Position numbers and translations under genes: made by a program. 64,000 nt of DNA from Nicotiana tabacum. Lineage: Eukaryota > Streptophyta > Magnoliopsida > Solanales > Solanaceae. The stretch is from the NCBI RefSeq assembly GCF_000715075.1, contig NC_134102.1:51841348-51905347 (forward strand). Direction: 5' to 3'. The number at the start of each line of letters is the position of its first letter. The stretch's first letter is position 1. Under the pieces are notes generated by a model. That model was not told the origin of the DNA and ran no database searches. It saw nothing but the letters and a program-made list of their open reading frames with translations. Of this stretch, positions 34,323 to 45,660 are shown one piece after another.

Positions 34323-34504
34323 TTAGCCAACATACCTGAAACTCGCCCCTTAACAATACTAGATGTTTGTTAAAAAGAACTTCAATCTACAACAATGCAA
34401 CACATTTGCGCCAATATTAGTAAGATTTCTATACTTTAAGTCATTTATACTTTTTAACAAACATCTAGTATTGTTAAGGGGCGAGTTTCAGGTATGTTGG
34501 CTAA
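34323..34504. repeat. Perfect inverted repeat, two 55-bp arms with 72-bp spacer
   Basis: 34323-34377 is the exact reverse complement of 34450-34504; I checked it base by base. The ends are TTAGCCAACATACC and GGTATGTTGGCTAA. The spacer is unrelated AT-rich sequence. No target duplication was found. A transcript would fold into a 55-bp hairpin. Confidence 0.96.
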
Positions 34505-35491
34505 CAACTACCTTCCACACTAATGATTCACCTCATAACTTTCGTTAGCACATGCATGCCCAACACTTCACTCCCAACCCATAAATATTATCAATCAATT
34601 CATTTTACAATCTCTACAATACCAACACAACCTAGGTTAAGCATTAAGGCTTCCAATCACCATCCCATAAGTCATAACACATATTTCATACATAATTGAT
34701 CATCATAGATTAGTTAGAGATGGTAGACATACCTCTTATAGTGAAACTCTTGAGAATCCCAACTTGTATTGTTATTGACCAATTTGGGGATTTAAATGGA
34801 AATCTATGAATCTTCAAGATTAATCCTTGTTAATATAAGTGTTTAGGAGTAGTAATCAACTCAAAATACTCCAAAAATATTACCTTGGTTCATGGGAGAG
34901 AAGTATAGGATGGATTCCCCTTGATAGAGCAAGCTCTAGCTCAAAGAAATGACTTAGCCACTCTCCCAACCCGGCCTTGGGTGTATTTATATGGCTCCTA
35001 GGTGCGCGGCCGCGTACCTGAGCAACTGGCCGCGCATCTGGCCGTGCACACAAGGCAGAAACTCTCAAATATGCGCGGTCGCGCATCTGGGTGCGCATAT
35101 GCCATAGGTTCAGTAAAATGGCCATAACTTTCTGTATACATATCCAAATGATGAACGGTTTGATGAGTTGGAAACTAGACTCAAAGGATTTAATTTGATA
35201 GGTAGATCACCTCCTAAGTATTTATAGTTTGATAGAAGCATGCATTTTAAGTAGGATATTGTGCGAATTGGGACATCCTTTCCACTTAATGTATCCAACT
35301 TATTCCACGCAAGTTCTTGCCATTCACAAATCTCCTTAGTATGTTCCAACACACCCCAAACATATATTCTAATTTCAAAATATGTGGTTCTATCCCATGG
35401 ATCTCCTTTAATACTCGAACACGTTATTCCCAAATACTGTTGGCGCATCTTAAAATCATAAATCATTAGGAAATATTTACGTGGCCTTACA

Positions 35492-35728
35492 TAATTGGTC
35501 CAAAGTTTTCAAAGGTAACATCGAGGATGTTTTCCACATCAACATAGAACTTGGAATTAGAAGCCTTAGAGGATGTCGATTGGAGTTGATCTTCTTTGAA
35601 TCAATTTCAATGTTATTGAATTTTGATGATCAAAATGATGATATGAGAGGTAAAGATTATCCCACCGGGCATACCAAATTTATTAACAATAAAATTCGCA
35701 TCAAAAAACGAAATTGGGACTGAAAAAT
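35492..35728 (-). other. Leader and primer-binding-type site of element D
   Basis: Minus strand reads TTTGGTATGCCCGGTGGGAT at about 35661-35680. Relatives have TTGGCACGCCCGGTGGGAC directly after the 5' LTR. The leader continues to the solo LTR at 35491 and resumes at 31457. The exact start is uncertain because the LTR end is not sharply defined. Confidence 0.55.
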
Positions 35729-36569
35729 GTTACAACACTCGTAGTATTTTTTATTTCAGATAATTTGATTGTTAAAATATTTATGAATCTTTTGATTCTT
35801 CTTTTCTACAATAAATAAAATAAATTCAAGGGCCTTTGAGCTTGACCTTGAATTGTATGTATTTTGATCCAAGGGTTTGAAGCTTGATCTTGAACATTTA
35901 TCTCGGTCTTCGAATCCATAGAATGCACCCTTATCTTTGAATCCCTAAAACGCTTCTTGATCTTTGAATTCTTAAAATACTTGAATGCTTGCAGCTTGTA
36001 GAGAAAGTTGTAGTATTTGATGCACAAGCTCTCTCTTGCTTTTTGTTTGAATTCTGGTGTCCTTTCTGATGTTATGAAGAATCCTATTTATAGTTGTGGG
36101 AGAGAAGAATTGTGATTAGCACAAAACTCTTTTCCTTTGATTTGATTAGTTGACTTGAATCACCAACCAATCAGATTGAAGCAGCGGCAAGGTTGCATTT
36201 GGTTGGCCAGAATATGTTAATTGTACACGTGACTAAATTGGCCTTTTAATTTGACTTGATATGATTTGTCGTTTTGATACATGACATAATCCTATTGGAA
36301 CTTTTATTTTACATGGTGTGTCATGTCATTTGACATGTGGCATCAAGCTGGGCCTCTGGGATAAGATGACATCTTGGGATTAACAAAGTGAGCTTATCAT
36401 ATATAGCCCAATGGATTTGGATTTATTTATTTAATCTATATATATTAAACTTATATAATTAATTCAATTATATTGGCCAATAATATTTATTTGGACTAAT
36501 ATATTTTGAATTGAAATATAGTCTAAATTATTTTAAGAACTTAAATTCAGTAAAATTTAGATGCTTACA
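35729..36569 (-). mobile_element. 5' LTR of element D
   Basis: Minus strand starts TGTAAGCATCTAAATTTTAC at 36569 and probably ends GTAACA at 35729; the end could lie up to 50 bases lower. A TATA box is at 36083-36092. Ordinary U3-R-U5 proportions (about 480 bp upstream of the TATA box) support an LTR of about 0.85 kb. Confidence 0.62.
36083..36092 (-). promoter_or_regulatory. TATA box of LTR D
   Basis: Minus strand TATAAATAGG, a textbook plant TATA box, placed inside the LTR in the direction of gag. Confidence 0.7.
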
Positions 36570-36619
36570 CTTTTACTTCTTTTTCAACTCTCCTTCTTAG
36601 TGTGGACTATATGAATTAA

Positions 36620-37399
36620 GTGTCTATTTGACCAAGCTTCTAAGAGGCTAAAAGTGCTTATTTTTGTTTAAAAAGTACTTTTTTGAAAACTTAAGGCATT
36701 TGGCCAAAACAGAGAAGTGCTTTTGAGCACCACTAGAAGTAGTTTTTCTATTCTAGCTTCTTTCAAAAGCAGAAGTAGAAGCAGAAAATTAATTTTTTCA
36801 AGACAAAAATATCCTTACCAAAATATTATATTAAAATTATCCCTCATTAATTTAACTTCTTTTTTTTTTGTTTCTATCATCCATTTCTTCATTTTTATTA
36901 TTATTCATCAATTTTTATTCTTCTCATTCTTCTTTGAAATAGTCTCTCTACTATTAATAGATTTTTTTTTATATAAGATTTATGGTGTAGATTTTTAATT
37001 TATACTAAATGGTGATTATTAATATGTATTAGAATCGTCATGTAAAGAATAAGTAATACCATATACCAATATTATTTCTTTGGATAACTATATTTTATAG
37101 TGACTAAAATATTTAATATATATTTTTACTTTATATTTTATAAATTCAATTATATTTTGCAAATAATACTAATTATAAATTGAACATTTACTGTCCTTAT
37201 TCGTAATTTGATACTCAAAAGTACTTTTTAGAAAGATTGGCCGAACACAATTTGCTTATCAAATATTGCAAAAAGCACTTCTAAAATGAATTGGCCAAAC
37301 ACAAACTACTTTTCTCCAAACGTACCTTTTCTGAAAAGCACTTTTGAATGAAAGTACTTTTCAAAATAAGCATTTTTGGCAGCTTTGTCAAACGGACTC
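36620..37399. mobile_element. MITE 1 (780 bp) with TAA target duplication
   Basis: Left end GTGTCTATTTGACCAAGCTT and the reverse complement of the right end GAGTCCGTTTGACAAAGCTG are alike. TAA flanks both sides (36617-36619 and 37400-37402). Subterminal AAAAGTGCTT/AAGCACTTTT repeats recur. No transposase. The 3-bp TAA duplication is typical of PIF/Harbinger-derived MITEs. Confidence 0.75.
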
Positions 37400-37457
37400 T
37401 AAGTAAATAAAATTAATTTTGTTGCCCAATCTCTGTCGTTGCCTGATAGAAGACTAA

Positions 37458-37687
37458 TAGCCTGTTTGGCCAAGCTTCTCCAAGGCCAAAAGTACGTTTT
37501 TTCAAAAACAAATATTTTTTTCACAGTTGATGTGTTTGGCCAAGCTTCTAGGAAGAAAAAAAGTGATTTTGAGTAGAAGCAAAAGCAATTTTTGAGAAGC
37601 GAAAAAAAGTAGCTTCTCTCCAAAAATACTTTTTTGAAAAGCGCTTTTGAGAAAAATATACTTAGAAGCAGTTTTTAAAAGCTTGGT
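37458..37687. mobile_element. MITE 2, left part (split by element B)
   Basis: Starts TAGCCTGTTTGGCCAAGCTTCT after TAA (37455-37457) and resembles MITE 1 in its ends and AAAAGTACTTTT repeats. It stops at TTGGT, the target site of element B, and continues at 53398. Confidence 0.8.
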
Positions 37688-38370
37688 TGTTTTACCCTAA
37701 AAATTGAGTAACAATTAAACTTATATTGTGATTTTAAGGATATGTGATTTAAACTAGCACCAATTGATAAACAACAAATTAAATAGATAAATTGGACAAT
37801 AAAATAAATCAAACCAGTCTACAAACAATGCCTCAACCTTAATTCGAGATAGTCTCGAGGTTTAGTTAATAAGAACAGCAAATGATGGAACAAGCAGTGA
37901 TGAACATTAAGTAAGACAAAGAAAGCAGCATATATGTATATTCTTATCAGTGAATCATGATACCCTACAAATGATTGGAACTCCTCTTATATAGTACAGG
38001 AAACCTAATTATGGCATGTCTCTAATTGCAAAAGGAAATCGTATAAACAGCTAGTTAACCGCTTATGATTTGGTCCATCCCGAGATTCACGCCATGATCT
38101 TCGACCAATCACGGATATCCGTCACGAGATTCACGCCGTGATCTTCGATTGATTATTGATATCTCGCTATTCCGTTATTATGCTCCCCTCGAAGTCGGTC
38201 ATACTTGATCTCGATTGATGTTGGCCTCGGTCTCAACGTACACTTCGATCTCTAGGCTCGATGTCTCATCTTCGAGCTCGGGTCTGATTTATTATGAGGC
38301 TAGCACCGACGCAACTCCCTAGTCTCGATCAAACAGCAAAATCGGGTAGGCCCATTTTGGACCGTATACA
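37688..38370 (-). mobile_element. 3' LTR of element B
   Basis: 683 bp, TGTTTTACCC at the left and CCGTATACA at the right, matching 52709-53392 throughout. In element orientation a purine tract (CCAAGGGGACTATC, minus strand) precedes it. Confidence 0.95.
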
Positions 38371-38437
38371 GATAGTCCCCTTGGAGTGTAAAGAGAAGAA
38401 ACGAACTGAGCCTTTGATTTAGTACCTCGATCAATTA

Positions 38438-38573
38438 TGACGTCAACATCGTGATGTAAGTGACAGAAGCGATTGAAGCGTCGCATATGCGCAGTTCCCA
38501 AGGTCATTAATTAATGCCAGTTGATGGTCGGCCACTAGTGCTTTTAAACAGTCAAAGTGGCTATTATAAATAG
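38438..38573 (+). promoter_or_regulatory. Promoter of the extra gene in element B: as-1-like pair and TATA box
   Basis: TGACGTCA at 38438-38445 and TGATGTAAG at 38452-38460 are spaced like the two halves of an as-1/ocs element. A clean TATAAATAG follows at 38565-38573, and the ATG is at 38733. It lies outside the LTR, between LTR and gene, and faces away from the LTR. TGA-factor control (salicylate, auxin or stress) is an inference from the motif. Confidence 0.62.
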
Positions 38574-38732
38574 ACCACCTTCATAATCTTTTCAAACTTT
38601 ACTTTCAAACTTCTTCTAATCTTCAAAAGCTCTTCTATTATCTTCAAGTCCATCAACTTTGTCGGTTTCCGTTTGCCAATCTCTTATTAAAATGCAAATT
38701 ACGCCTTCTCCTTCCTTAAACCTCATATACCA

Positions 38733-41224
38733 ATGGCAAAAACATCAAAGATCGTTCCTCAAGAAGAAAAGGCCTCCTCATCGCGGCCGGCCGGTGGCAA
38801 AACACCGGTGGAGCCACGTATCGAAGAGTGCATCCCCGGGCCATGTGAACTTACTTCCGACTTTAAAGTCGCAAAACCCTCTTCGGTTCCTTGACGATGC
38901 GAGCCCATGTCTAGATACATCTATTCGATATCCGAAGGCAATCTCGAGCAGGTGAAAAAGGACTGCCACTGGGAGAATAAAGAGGTGCTTATTCCTACCC
39001 CCGAAGAGGACATCACCACTCATATGAAAGGGTTCTTAAGTGTGTATACTTACCCTTTCACACTGGGTTCCGTCGATCCAGTAATAATCGACTTCTGCCA
39101 CTAATACTAGGTAACCCTAGGCCAGATCTACCCTTCTTTTTGGCGTATTGTCATTTTGCTCAGATTCTTCTCGAGCAAGATCGAGGGGATGTATTTCACC
39201 CTTAATCATCTCATTAGGCTATACAGCCCCCGTCTTTATCGGGGCGGACTGGTAAGGCTTCAGCGCCGGGCCACGAAGGTGCTATTCTCGAGCATAGACG
39301 AGGACAAGAACCGAGGATGGATGTGTCGGTTTGTCCAGGTCAGGACCTTCAATTTAATCCCCGCCAAAAAGATGCCATTCCCCGAAGAATGGAACATGAA
39401 GCATAAGTAGAACTTCACCGATAATGTTTGATTACTTGTTATGTTTCCTTTACCTCTTCTCATCTATATTCTTCTTTATGGTACAGCTTTCCCCTGGTTT
39501 TCTGGTGCAGTCTCGGACCTTGCAGGTTGGGTTCAATAATTGGTTTCAACCTCTTCGTATGCTGAGCGCTCGTGGCGTGATTTGGCCAAGGGTCGATGGG
39601 AGGCCAAAAATCATGGTAAGTTCCCCTGTCCGTGTTTGATGCTTTCCCATGAAATACTTCCTTTTAACTTGATTTCTTCTCATATAGGTCTTAAAGATAA
39701 TATTGTTTTGAGGCCGCCTCCCCTCGGGGAAGAGGAGGTCCCGAAGCCGACCGAAGATAATAAAAGGAGAAGGGCCTCGTCACCAGATACCCCAAGGCCC
39801 AAGAAAAGTAGGGCTCAAAAGTCGAAAGCTGATCTCACCGTTCAGCCTGCCGATGTAGTCCAAACAATACGAGATGAAGACAAGGAGGGAGAAGATACCG
39901 ACTGTCTACTGGTGGCTTGGAAGAGGGAAAGCATCGAAGCTTCGAAAGTTGCTGAGCCGGTGACGGTCGAGGGGGTTCGTCCGTAGACAGAGGTGATCTC
40001 GAGGGAAGGTCCGAGCAGAGTCCCAGAATCATCGGGTGTTGATGATGCCTCCTGCCATGATGAGCAACCGGCGGGTGTGCCCGAAGGGTCTAGTTCTGAG
40101 GCCCTTCAAAGAGAAGAGAATGCCCCAAGTGACTCACTCATGGCAATTAATATTGACGATTCGCCGCCCGGCCCCACGTTCTCTAAGGGGCAGTTTCGGG
40201 ATGCCCGATCCATGGGGAACCCCGATGTGGGGACAGCCCCCGAATGGGATGATATATTTCGTGGTTTCTTCATGGGGGTCGATGATGTTTCCGACCTTGA
40301 CGCATCACTCATTTTTGATGAGGCTCAGCGGCTTCTAAACCAAGTGAGTTTTAGCCTATGCTACCATGCTTGCGTTTGTTCTTATTTCTCTAAGTCTGAT
40401 TTCCTTTCTTTTTGTATAGGCTACAGCGCTCCATCGAGAAGCGTCTTCCAAGTACCGAGCTGAGCTGGCCCGATGTGAGGTTGATCTCAAAAAGCTTACG
40501 GAGGAGAGAAACGCCCTCAAACTCCTCTATGTGCAAAAAGAAGAGGAGATCATGAGCATTCGAGCCGAGCTGATAAGAACTCATCGAGATCAGACCGAGC
40601 TCATTGAACGGGTAACGTAAATTTTTGGGGGCTTGTTATGTATTAACTTGATATTGGCAACTAACACTTTGATCCTGCAGGTTCAGCATAAGGCCGAATT
40701 GGTTGAGCAGCTTCGTGAGGAGGCCAAGATGAAAGAGGCAGAGACTTTGGGGTAGAAGCAGAACATGGACCGTCTCGCCTCGGAGAAAGAAGCGATTTGG
40801 GCCCAACTGTCTTTGGTTAAGTGTCTATTCCAAAGTGTGAAGGAGGAGAACTTGGCCCGAGCTTAGAAGGTTGAAAAGTTCGAGACTCAGTTGGCTACTG
40901 AGCTTGCAAGGGCCACATCGAGGCAGAGGCACTCGTGGCCTCCTACCAAGCTGATGCCGAAGCCGCTAACACTCGGGCAAAGGAAATTTCTGACGCTGCT
41001 GAGGTTAGATTGTCCCGTGTTGCCGAGCATACTAGGCTGCAGTCTCGAAGAGAGACTCTTGAGGAGGTACATGCTCGTGGCATCAACCTCACGGCAGATA
41101 TCGAGAATGCAAAGGTTTTGGAGGACGAGCCGGAGCTTTGCTTTTCGATGAAGAAGACTCTGCGAGTGGATCCGAGAGCGGAGATGAAGATTAAGCTCCC
41201 GAAGATACGGCTCCCGAGGTAGAC
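38733..41224 (+). pseudogene. Extra (antisense to gag-pol) spliced ORF of element B, 'gypsy-type transposase' domain protein
   Basis: Same gene as at 4507-7014. The ATG opens MAKTSKIVPQEEKASSS. Exon 1 contains SRYIYSISEG, TYPFTLGSVDPVIIDFC and RGGLVRLQRRATKVLFSSID, up to EEWNMKH at 39405. Introns: donor 1 has decayed (CATAAGT in place of CGTAAGT); the others are 39615-39687, 40342-40421 and 40612-40680 with GT and AG intact. Exon 3 is acidic (EDNKRRRASSPDTPRPKKSR, then FDEAQRLLNQ). Exons 4-5 form a coiled coil. Stops: near 38893 and 39103 in exon 1, 39985 in exon 3, 40753 and 40864 in exon 5; a frameshift is near 40920. Because B and B' share frame and splice sites but not stops, the ancestor was a real five-exon gene. 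Confidence 0.83.
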
Positions 41225-42736
41225 TAGGCACTTAGGATTTTTTTCTTCTTTTGTTTTTTGTGTAAGACCCTGAGTGGTCTTTGTAAATACTTTGCATATA
41301 TGAAAGGTTTCTTTTTTTTCCGTTTCGTCTCCGATTTCTGATTCATGATAAATTCTGTTTTGCCTTTGCCTTAGGAAAACTTTGCTGCAATCAGGTTACT
41401 ATAGCCTCTATAATCGAGTGAGCAATAGCTCGAACTCAAAGTAGAACAAACCCTTAGGTTTTTTAGTTAAGTGAGGGCGAGTCCCCGAGCTAAATAATAT
41501 GTTCGGGATTTTAATTTTGGATGGCTTGATCAAAGCCGTAAATGTACTGCTTTTATAGCCGAGTTCGAGTAAGTTTTGAACTCACAGTAACAGACCCCTT
41601 AAGGTTTTATATCAAATAATGATGAATCTTCGAGCTATATTTTATTTGATCTCGGAATAGTGGAACCCTTAGGTCCGAATTGAGTGAGAACAAAATCTCG
41701 AACTCTCGGTGTATTGGCCCTTAGGCTCTTTAGATTGGGCCGATATGGCCTCTAAAAGATGGCTATCTTTTTTCTTTTTTGTCTTAGAAAACTTAGTAAA
41801 AAATTCCTTTATGTCTTAACACATATTCTTTACCCATTGGGTTTTTTGAGGGTTCGATGTCGATTGAAACCCCTTTTCTTTTTGTGCCTTAGCACGTTTG
41901 TGTTAAGATAATTTGATACCTCTTAAGTTTTTTTAAGGGCTGATTTTATCGAAGCCCTTTTGATTGCATGCCGAGGGTAGCCTTTTTTTTAACTGGTTTT
42001 TCAAAGAATTTGAAGGCCTATTTTTATTGCGGTATTCGAACGTCTCCGAGCCACTTTGATTTGGCCGTAGCCTTTGGGTATGCCTCTTTGGTTTATTTCC
42101 CAATAATACTTCGAACAATCCCCTGATGTCCTTGGCCTATAGATCGAAAGTTGCCTCTTTGAGGTCTTATGGATTTGAGTTTAGATTACTCGAATATGTC
42201 GATCATCGACGGCAGTCCCCAAGTGTACGAGGTATATTTGCACTTGTCCTTTGAGCCATTTCTCACAAAATCATAAGTATGGAGCTTGTATAGTAGAAAA
42301 TTTTCTTTGAGGCACAAGATGTTTGATATAGAAAGAATGATTCTTTGTATAATTTATACATGCGTACATGTTTTGCCATCGGGGTTTGACTAATCTATAC
42401 GGACATGGTTCATTCGACCATTTGGACATTACAAAATTTCTCTATTGAGACCCTTTGACACGAAGTATTTTCCTCAAAAATGTAACATTCGAGGGTGATG
42501 CCCCCCAGTATTTGAGGTTGATTGTAAAGAAGCCTTGGATACTATTGAATCATCCTCAGGTAGCATATAATTGTTGCCTCGTTAAAAACCTCACCAGAAA
42601 AACCCACTTGGGATAAAAACCGATCTAAGGGAAAAAGAGTGCAATGCGTGCTTTAAAACCTGAGGTCTCGATATCTTCGATCGATCATTTGCAGTGAGTT
42701 AGTGTCAAATATATAAATGAAAAAAAAGGAATAAAG
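41225..42736 (-). other. Non-coding region of element B between integrase and the extra gene
   Basis: No domain. The first 450 bp match B' (7015-7472). The rest is AT-rich with phrases such as CCCTTAGGTT repeated loosely. It should hold the transcription ends of both gene sets, which converge here, but I cannot place a terminator. Confidence 0.6.
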
Positions 42737-43872
42737 TCATACCTTAGCAATAATACCGTTTGAGAAGCGATATTTTCCAATTATTTGGCAGTTGTTCGTC
42801 GTCCATCGTGTCGAGCATCCCTTTCCGACAATGTTGAGGACTTGGTAGGATCCTTCCCAATTTGGGCCAAGCTTCCCTTCATTAGGATCTCGAGTGTTGA
42901 TGGTGACTTTTCTCAGGACTAAGTCCCCGACTCTGAAGTGGCGAAGGTTGGTTCTCTTATTGTAGTTTCTTTCGATTCGTTGCTTTTGTGCAACCATTCG
43001 AACGAGTGCGGCTTCTCATTTTTCATCCGATAATTCGAGGCTAGTATTCATAGCCTCGTGATTTGACTCTTTTGTGGTATGTCAAAACCTGGCACTGGGT
43101 TCCCCGACTTCGACTGGAATCAAGGCTTCGGAGCCATATACTAAGGAGAACGAGGTTGCCCCCATACTGGATTTTGACGTTGTTCGATATGCCCAAAGGA
43201 CTTCGGGTAGAATTTCTCTCCATTTGCCCTTAGCGTCGTTCAACCTTTTCTTTAGGTTTTTAATAATAGTCTTGTTCGTCGACTCGGCCTGTCCGTTCCC
43301 ACTAGGGTGATATGGCGTTGATAATATCCTTTTTATTTTGTGGTCTTCGAGGAATTTCGTCACTTTGCTGCCAATAAATTATTTTCCATTGTCACACACT
43401 ATTTCGGCAGGTATCCCAAATCGACATACGATGTGATCCCAGATGAAGTCTATAACCTCTTTCTCTCTCACTTTCTCAAACGTCTGTGCTTCAACCTATT
43501 TAGAGAAATAGTCAGTCATAAATAAAATGAACTTGGATTTACCTGGGGCCGATGGCAGAGGGCCGACGATATCCATCCCCCATTTCATGAATGGCCATGG
43601 GGATAGGACTGAATGAAGTTGTTCTCCGGGCTGATGGATCATCGGTGCAAACCTTTGACATTTATCACATTTTCAAACAAACTCCTTAGTGTCTTTTTCC
43701 ATGCTATCCCATTAGTATCCTGCTCTAATAATTTTGTGAATCAGTGATTCGGCGCCGGAATGGTTCCCACAAGTGCCTTCATGGACCTCTCGTAGAACAT
43801 AATCGGTGTCTCCTGGTCCTAAGCATACTATCAATGGTCCATTGAATGTCCTTCTGTATAATGTTCCATCTT
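42737..43872 (-). pseudogene. Integrase of element B
   Basis: Read from the LINE junction downward: GTLYRRTFNGPL, then the zinc finger (REVHEGTCGNHSGAESL, KCDKCQRFAP), WGMDIVGPLPSAPGKSKFIL, VCDNGK followed by a stop, and TPYHPSGNGQAESTNKTI with the catalytic Glu. The C-terminal part at 42737-42997 has RNYNKRTNLRHFRVGDLVLR and PNEGKLGPNWEGSYQV. Stops also occur near 43690 and 43720. All acidic residues of the DDE triad are still there. No chromodomain. Confidence 0.9.
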
Positions 43873-43881
43873 TCTTCAGTC

Positions 43882-44763
43882 AAAGGCTCAAAGTTTATGC
43901 AGCTCCATTCTCCGGGTTTTTCGGATCTTGCAGGCCCTGTTGTCCTATCGCCGTGGATCAATTCTCTCTACAATCCCTCTCCAGTAAGCCTGCTCCTTCT
44001 TTTCTCCTCAAATACTTAGAAGCTCTAAGAATCTGCTTGTTTCATTTTGAAAAGCATCTTAGGATTCGCCTTTCTTGTTGACGTTGTTTGAAAAGAAAAA
44101 AAAACAAATTCAGATCATAGTAAGCGTATTGAGTTTGAAGTATAATAATCAGATCCATTGACTTATATTTATTTCATATTTCCTAAATTATTACCTTTGG
44201 TGCACTGACAGAGGGCTTGACTTAAGGTTTTAAATCAAAGCAAAAACTATTTTTAAATCAACTTAAGGTTTTACTTTATCTTTTTTCTTTGCGCTCCTTT
44301 GCTACTGGTAGGGCCTTACTAGTGGTAGCGGTGACAACCTCTCCCCCCCCCCTCTTTGTTCGGCTTTGTGGTGTTTTGTGTGTATTTCAGGTGTGGGCTT
44401 GTGGCTATTAGCAGCAAAAGGGACGTGTGTGTGCAAACATTGAAGAACAACCCGAGCGAGTGTCAGCAAGGGGCGGCAGGAGTTGGATGCGAATGTGCTA
44501 GGTGGCCGCAACATCGTCGTATATACCAAGACAATTTCAAGGTTCTACTTGCGAGAGTTGGTACATCCCGTTTTCTAGTTTCCCTTTGTTGTGTTAGTTA
44601 AATTGTTGCCATCTTAGTTCGTATTAGTTTATTCACCGTATTAGGGTGCCTGTAGTTGTAACTTGTCTTCTTCTGGTTTGATCTGTAGCCTAGTGTGTGA
44701 TAGTGATTCTCCTTACTCTGTCGTAAGTATAGTGGTTATGGTCTGGGATGGTCGATTAAGGTC
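43882..44763 (+). other. 5' region of the LINE
   Basis: No clear coding. It contains a C run (44343-44351) and AT-rich parts. I place the LINE start by the target duplication; I cannot exclude that part of this stretch is a separate small insertion. Confidence 0.5.
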
Positions 44764-45660
44764 ATGTCCTTGGGGGGAACGGGGGGTGGGGCTGGTGGTA
44801 GGGCAGGGGTTAGGGGGTGGGTGGGAGGCAAGGGAGGTAAAGGGAACAAGGGTGTCTGTAGGTTGAGAATTGGGTCATGGAACATAGGTACATTGACGGG
44901 TAAGTCTATAGAGTTGGCGAAGATCCTCCAGAAGAGGAGAGTCAATATAGCGTGTGTCCAGGAGACAAGGTGGGTAGGGTCGAGGGCGAAGGACGCAGAC
45001 GGGTATAAACTTTGGTACTCAGGAGCCCAGAAAGGTAAGAATGGGGTGGGCATCTTGGTGGATAGGGAACTTAGAGATTCTGTGGTTGAGGTTAGACGAG
45101 TGAATGATAGATTGATGATTATTAAGTTGGTGGTTGGAGAGTGCACCCTAAACGTCGTTAGCGCCTATGCGACGTATGCAGGCCTAGATGAGGAGGTTAA
45201 ATGGTGCTTCTGGGAGGGGTTAGATGAGATTGTGCACCAGGTTCCGCCTGCTGAGAAGCTATTCATAGGAGGGGATTTTAATGGGCATATTGGGTCGACC
45301 GTAGGTGGTTATGGCGCGATGCATGGAGGCTTCGATTTTGGGGAGAGGAACGGAGGAGGTACATCGTTGTTAGACTTCGCTAAGGCTTTTGGGTTGGTGA
45401 TTGCAAACTCTAGCTTTCCAAAGAGAGAGGGGCATTTGGTTACTTTTCAAAATGCAGTGGCGAAGACTCAGATTGACTATCTCCTCCTCAGGAGGTGTGA
45501 CAGAGGGTTATGCAAGGATTGCAAGGTGATTCCGGGTGAGATACCCGCGATGTAGCATAGGCTCTTGGTGATGGACGTTGGTATTATGTTAAAGAGGAGG
45601 AAAAGGTCTGCTCAAAGAAGACCGAGAATCAGGTAGGGATCCTTAACTAAGGATAAAGCC
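44764..45660 (+). pseudogene. Apurinic-type endonuclease of the RTE LINE
   Basis: After a Gly-rich start (44764) the domain has RIGSWNIGTLTGKSIELA, IACVQETRWVG, GVGILVD, LNVVSAYA, LFIGGDFNGHIG and TQIDYLLLRR. The metal-binding Asn (SWNIGT), Glu (QETRW) and Asp-Phe-Asn (GDFNGH) are all present. TAG stops at 45553 and near 45634 separate it from the RT part in the same frame. It nicks target DNA to prime reverse transcription. The final His-containing SDHR/QHRLL motif is seen after the first stop (HRLLVMD). Confidence 0.92.

Larger units (their letters stand above)
31458..35491 (-). mobile_element. Solo LTR (4.03 kb) inserted in the leader of element D
   Basis: Minus strand starts TGTAAGGCCACGTAAATA at 35491 and ends GGGGCGTGACA at 31458. 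Neither a primer-binding site nor a polypurine tract flanks it. The five bases on the two sides are TAACT (31453-31457) and TAATT (35492-35496), a near-perfect target duplication. This is the footprint of LTR-LTR recombination that removed the internal part. The parent family is unknown. It contains two tandem arrays and a 55-bp perfect inverted repeat. Confidence 0.82.

Noticed and set aside
44302..45146. Pro-rich minus-strand ORFs under the LINE endonuclease
   Set aside because: They are reverse frames of the Gly-rich start of the LINE ORF.
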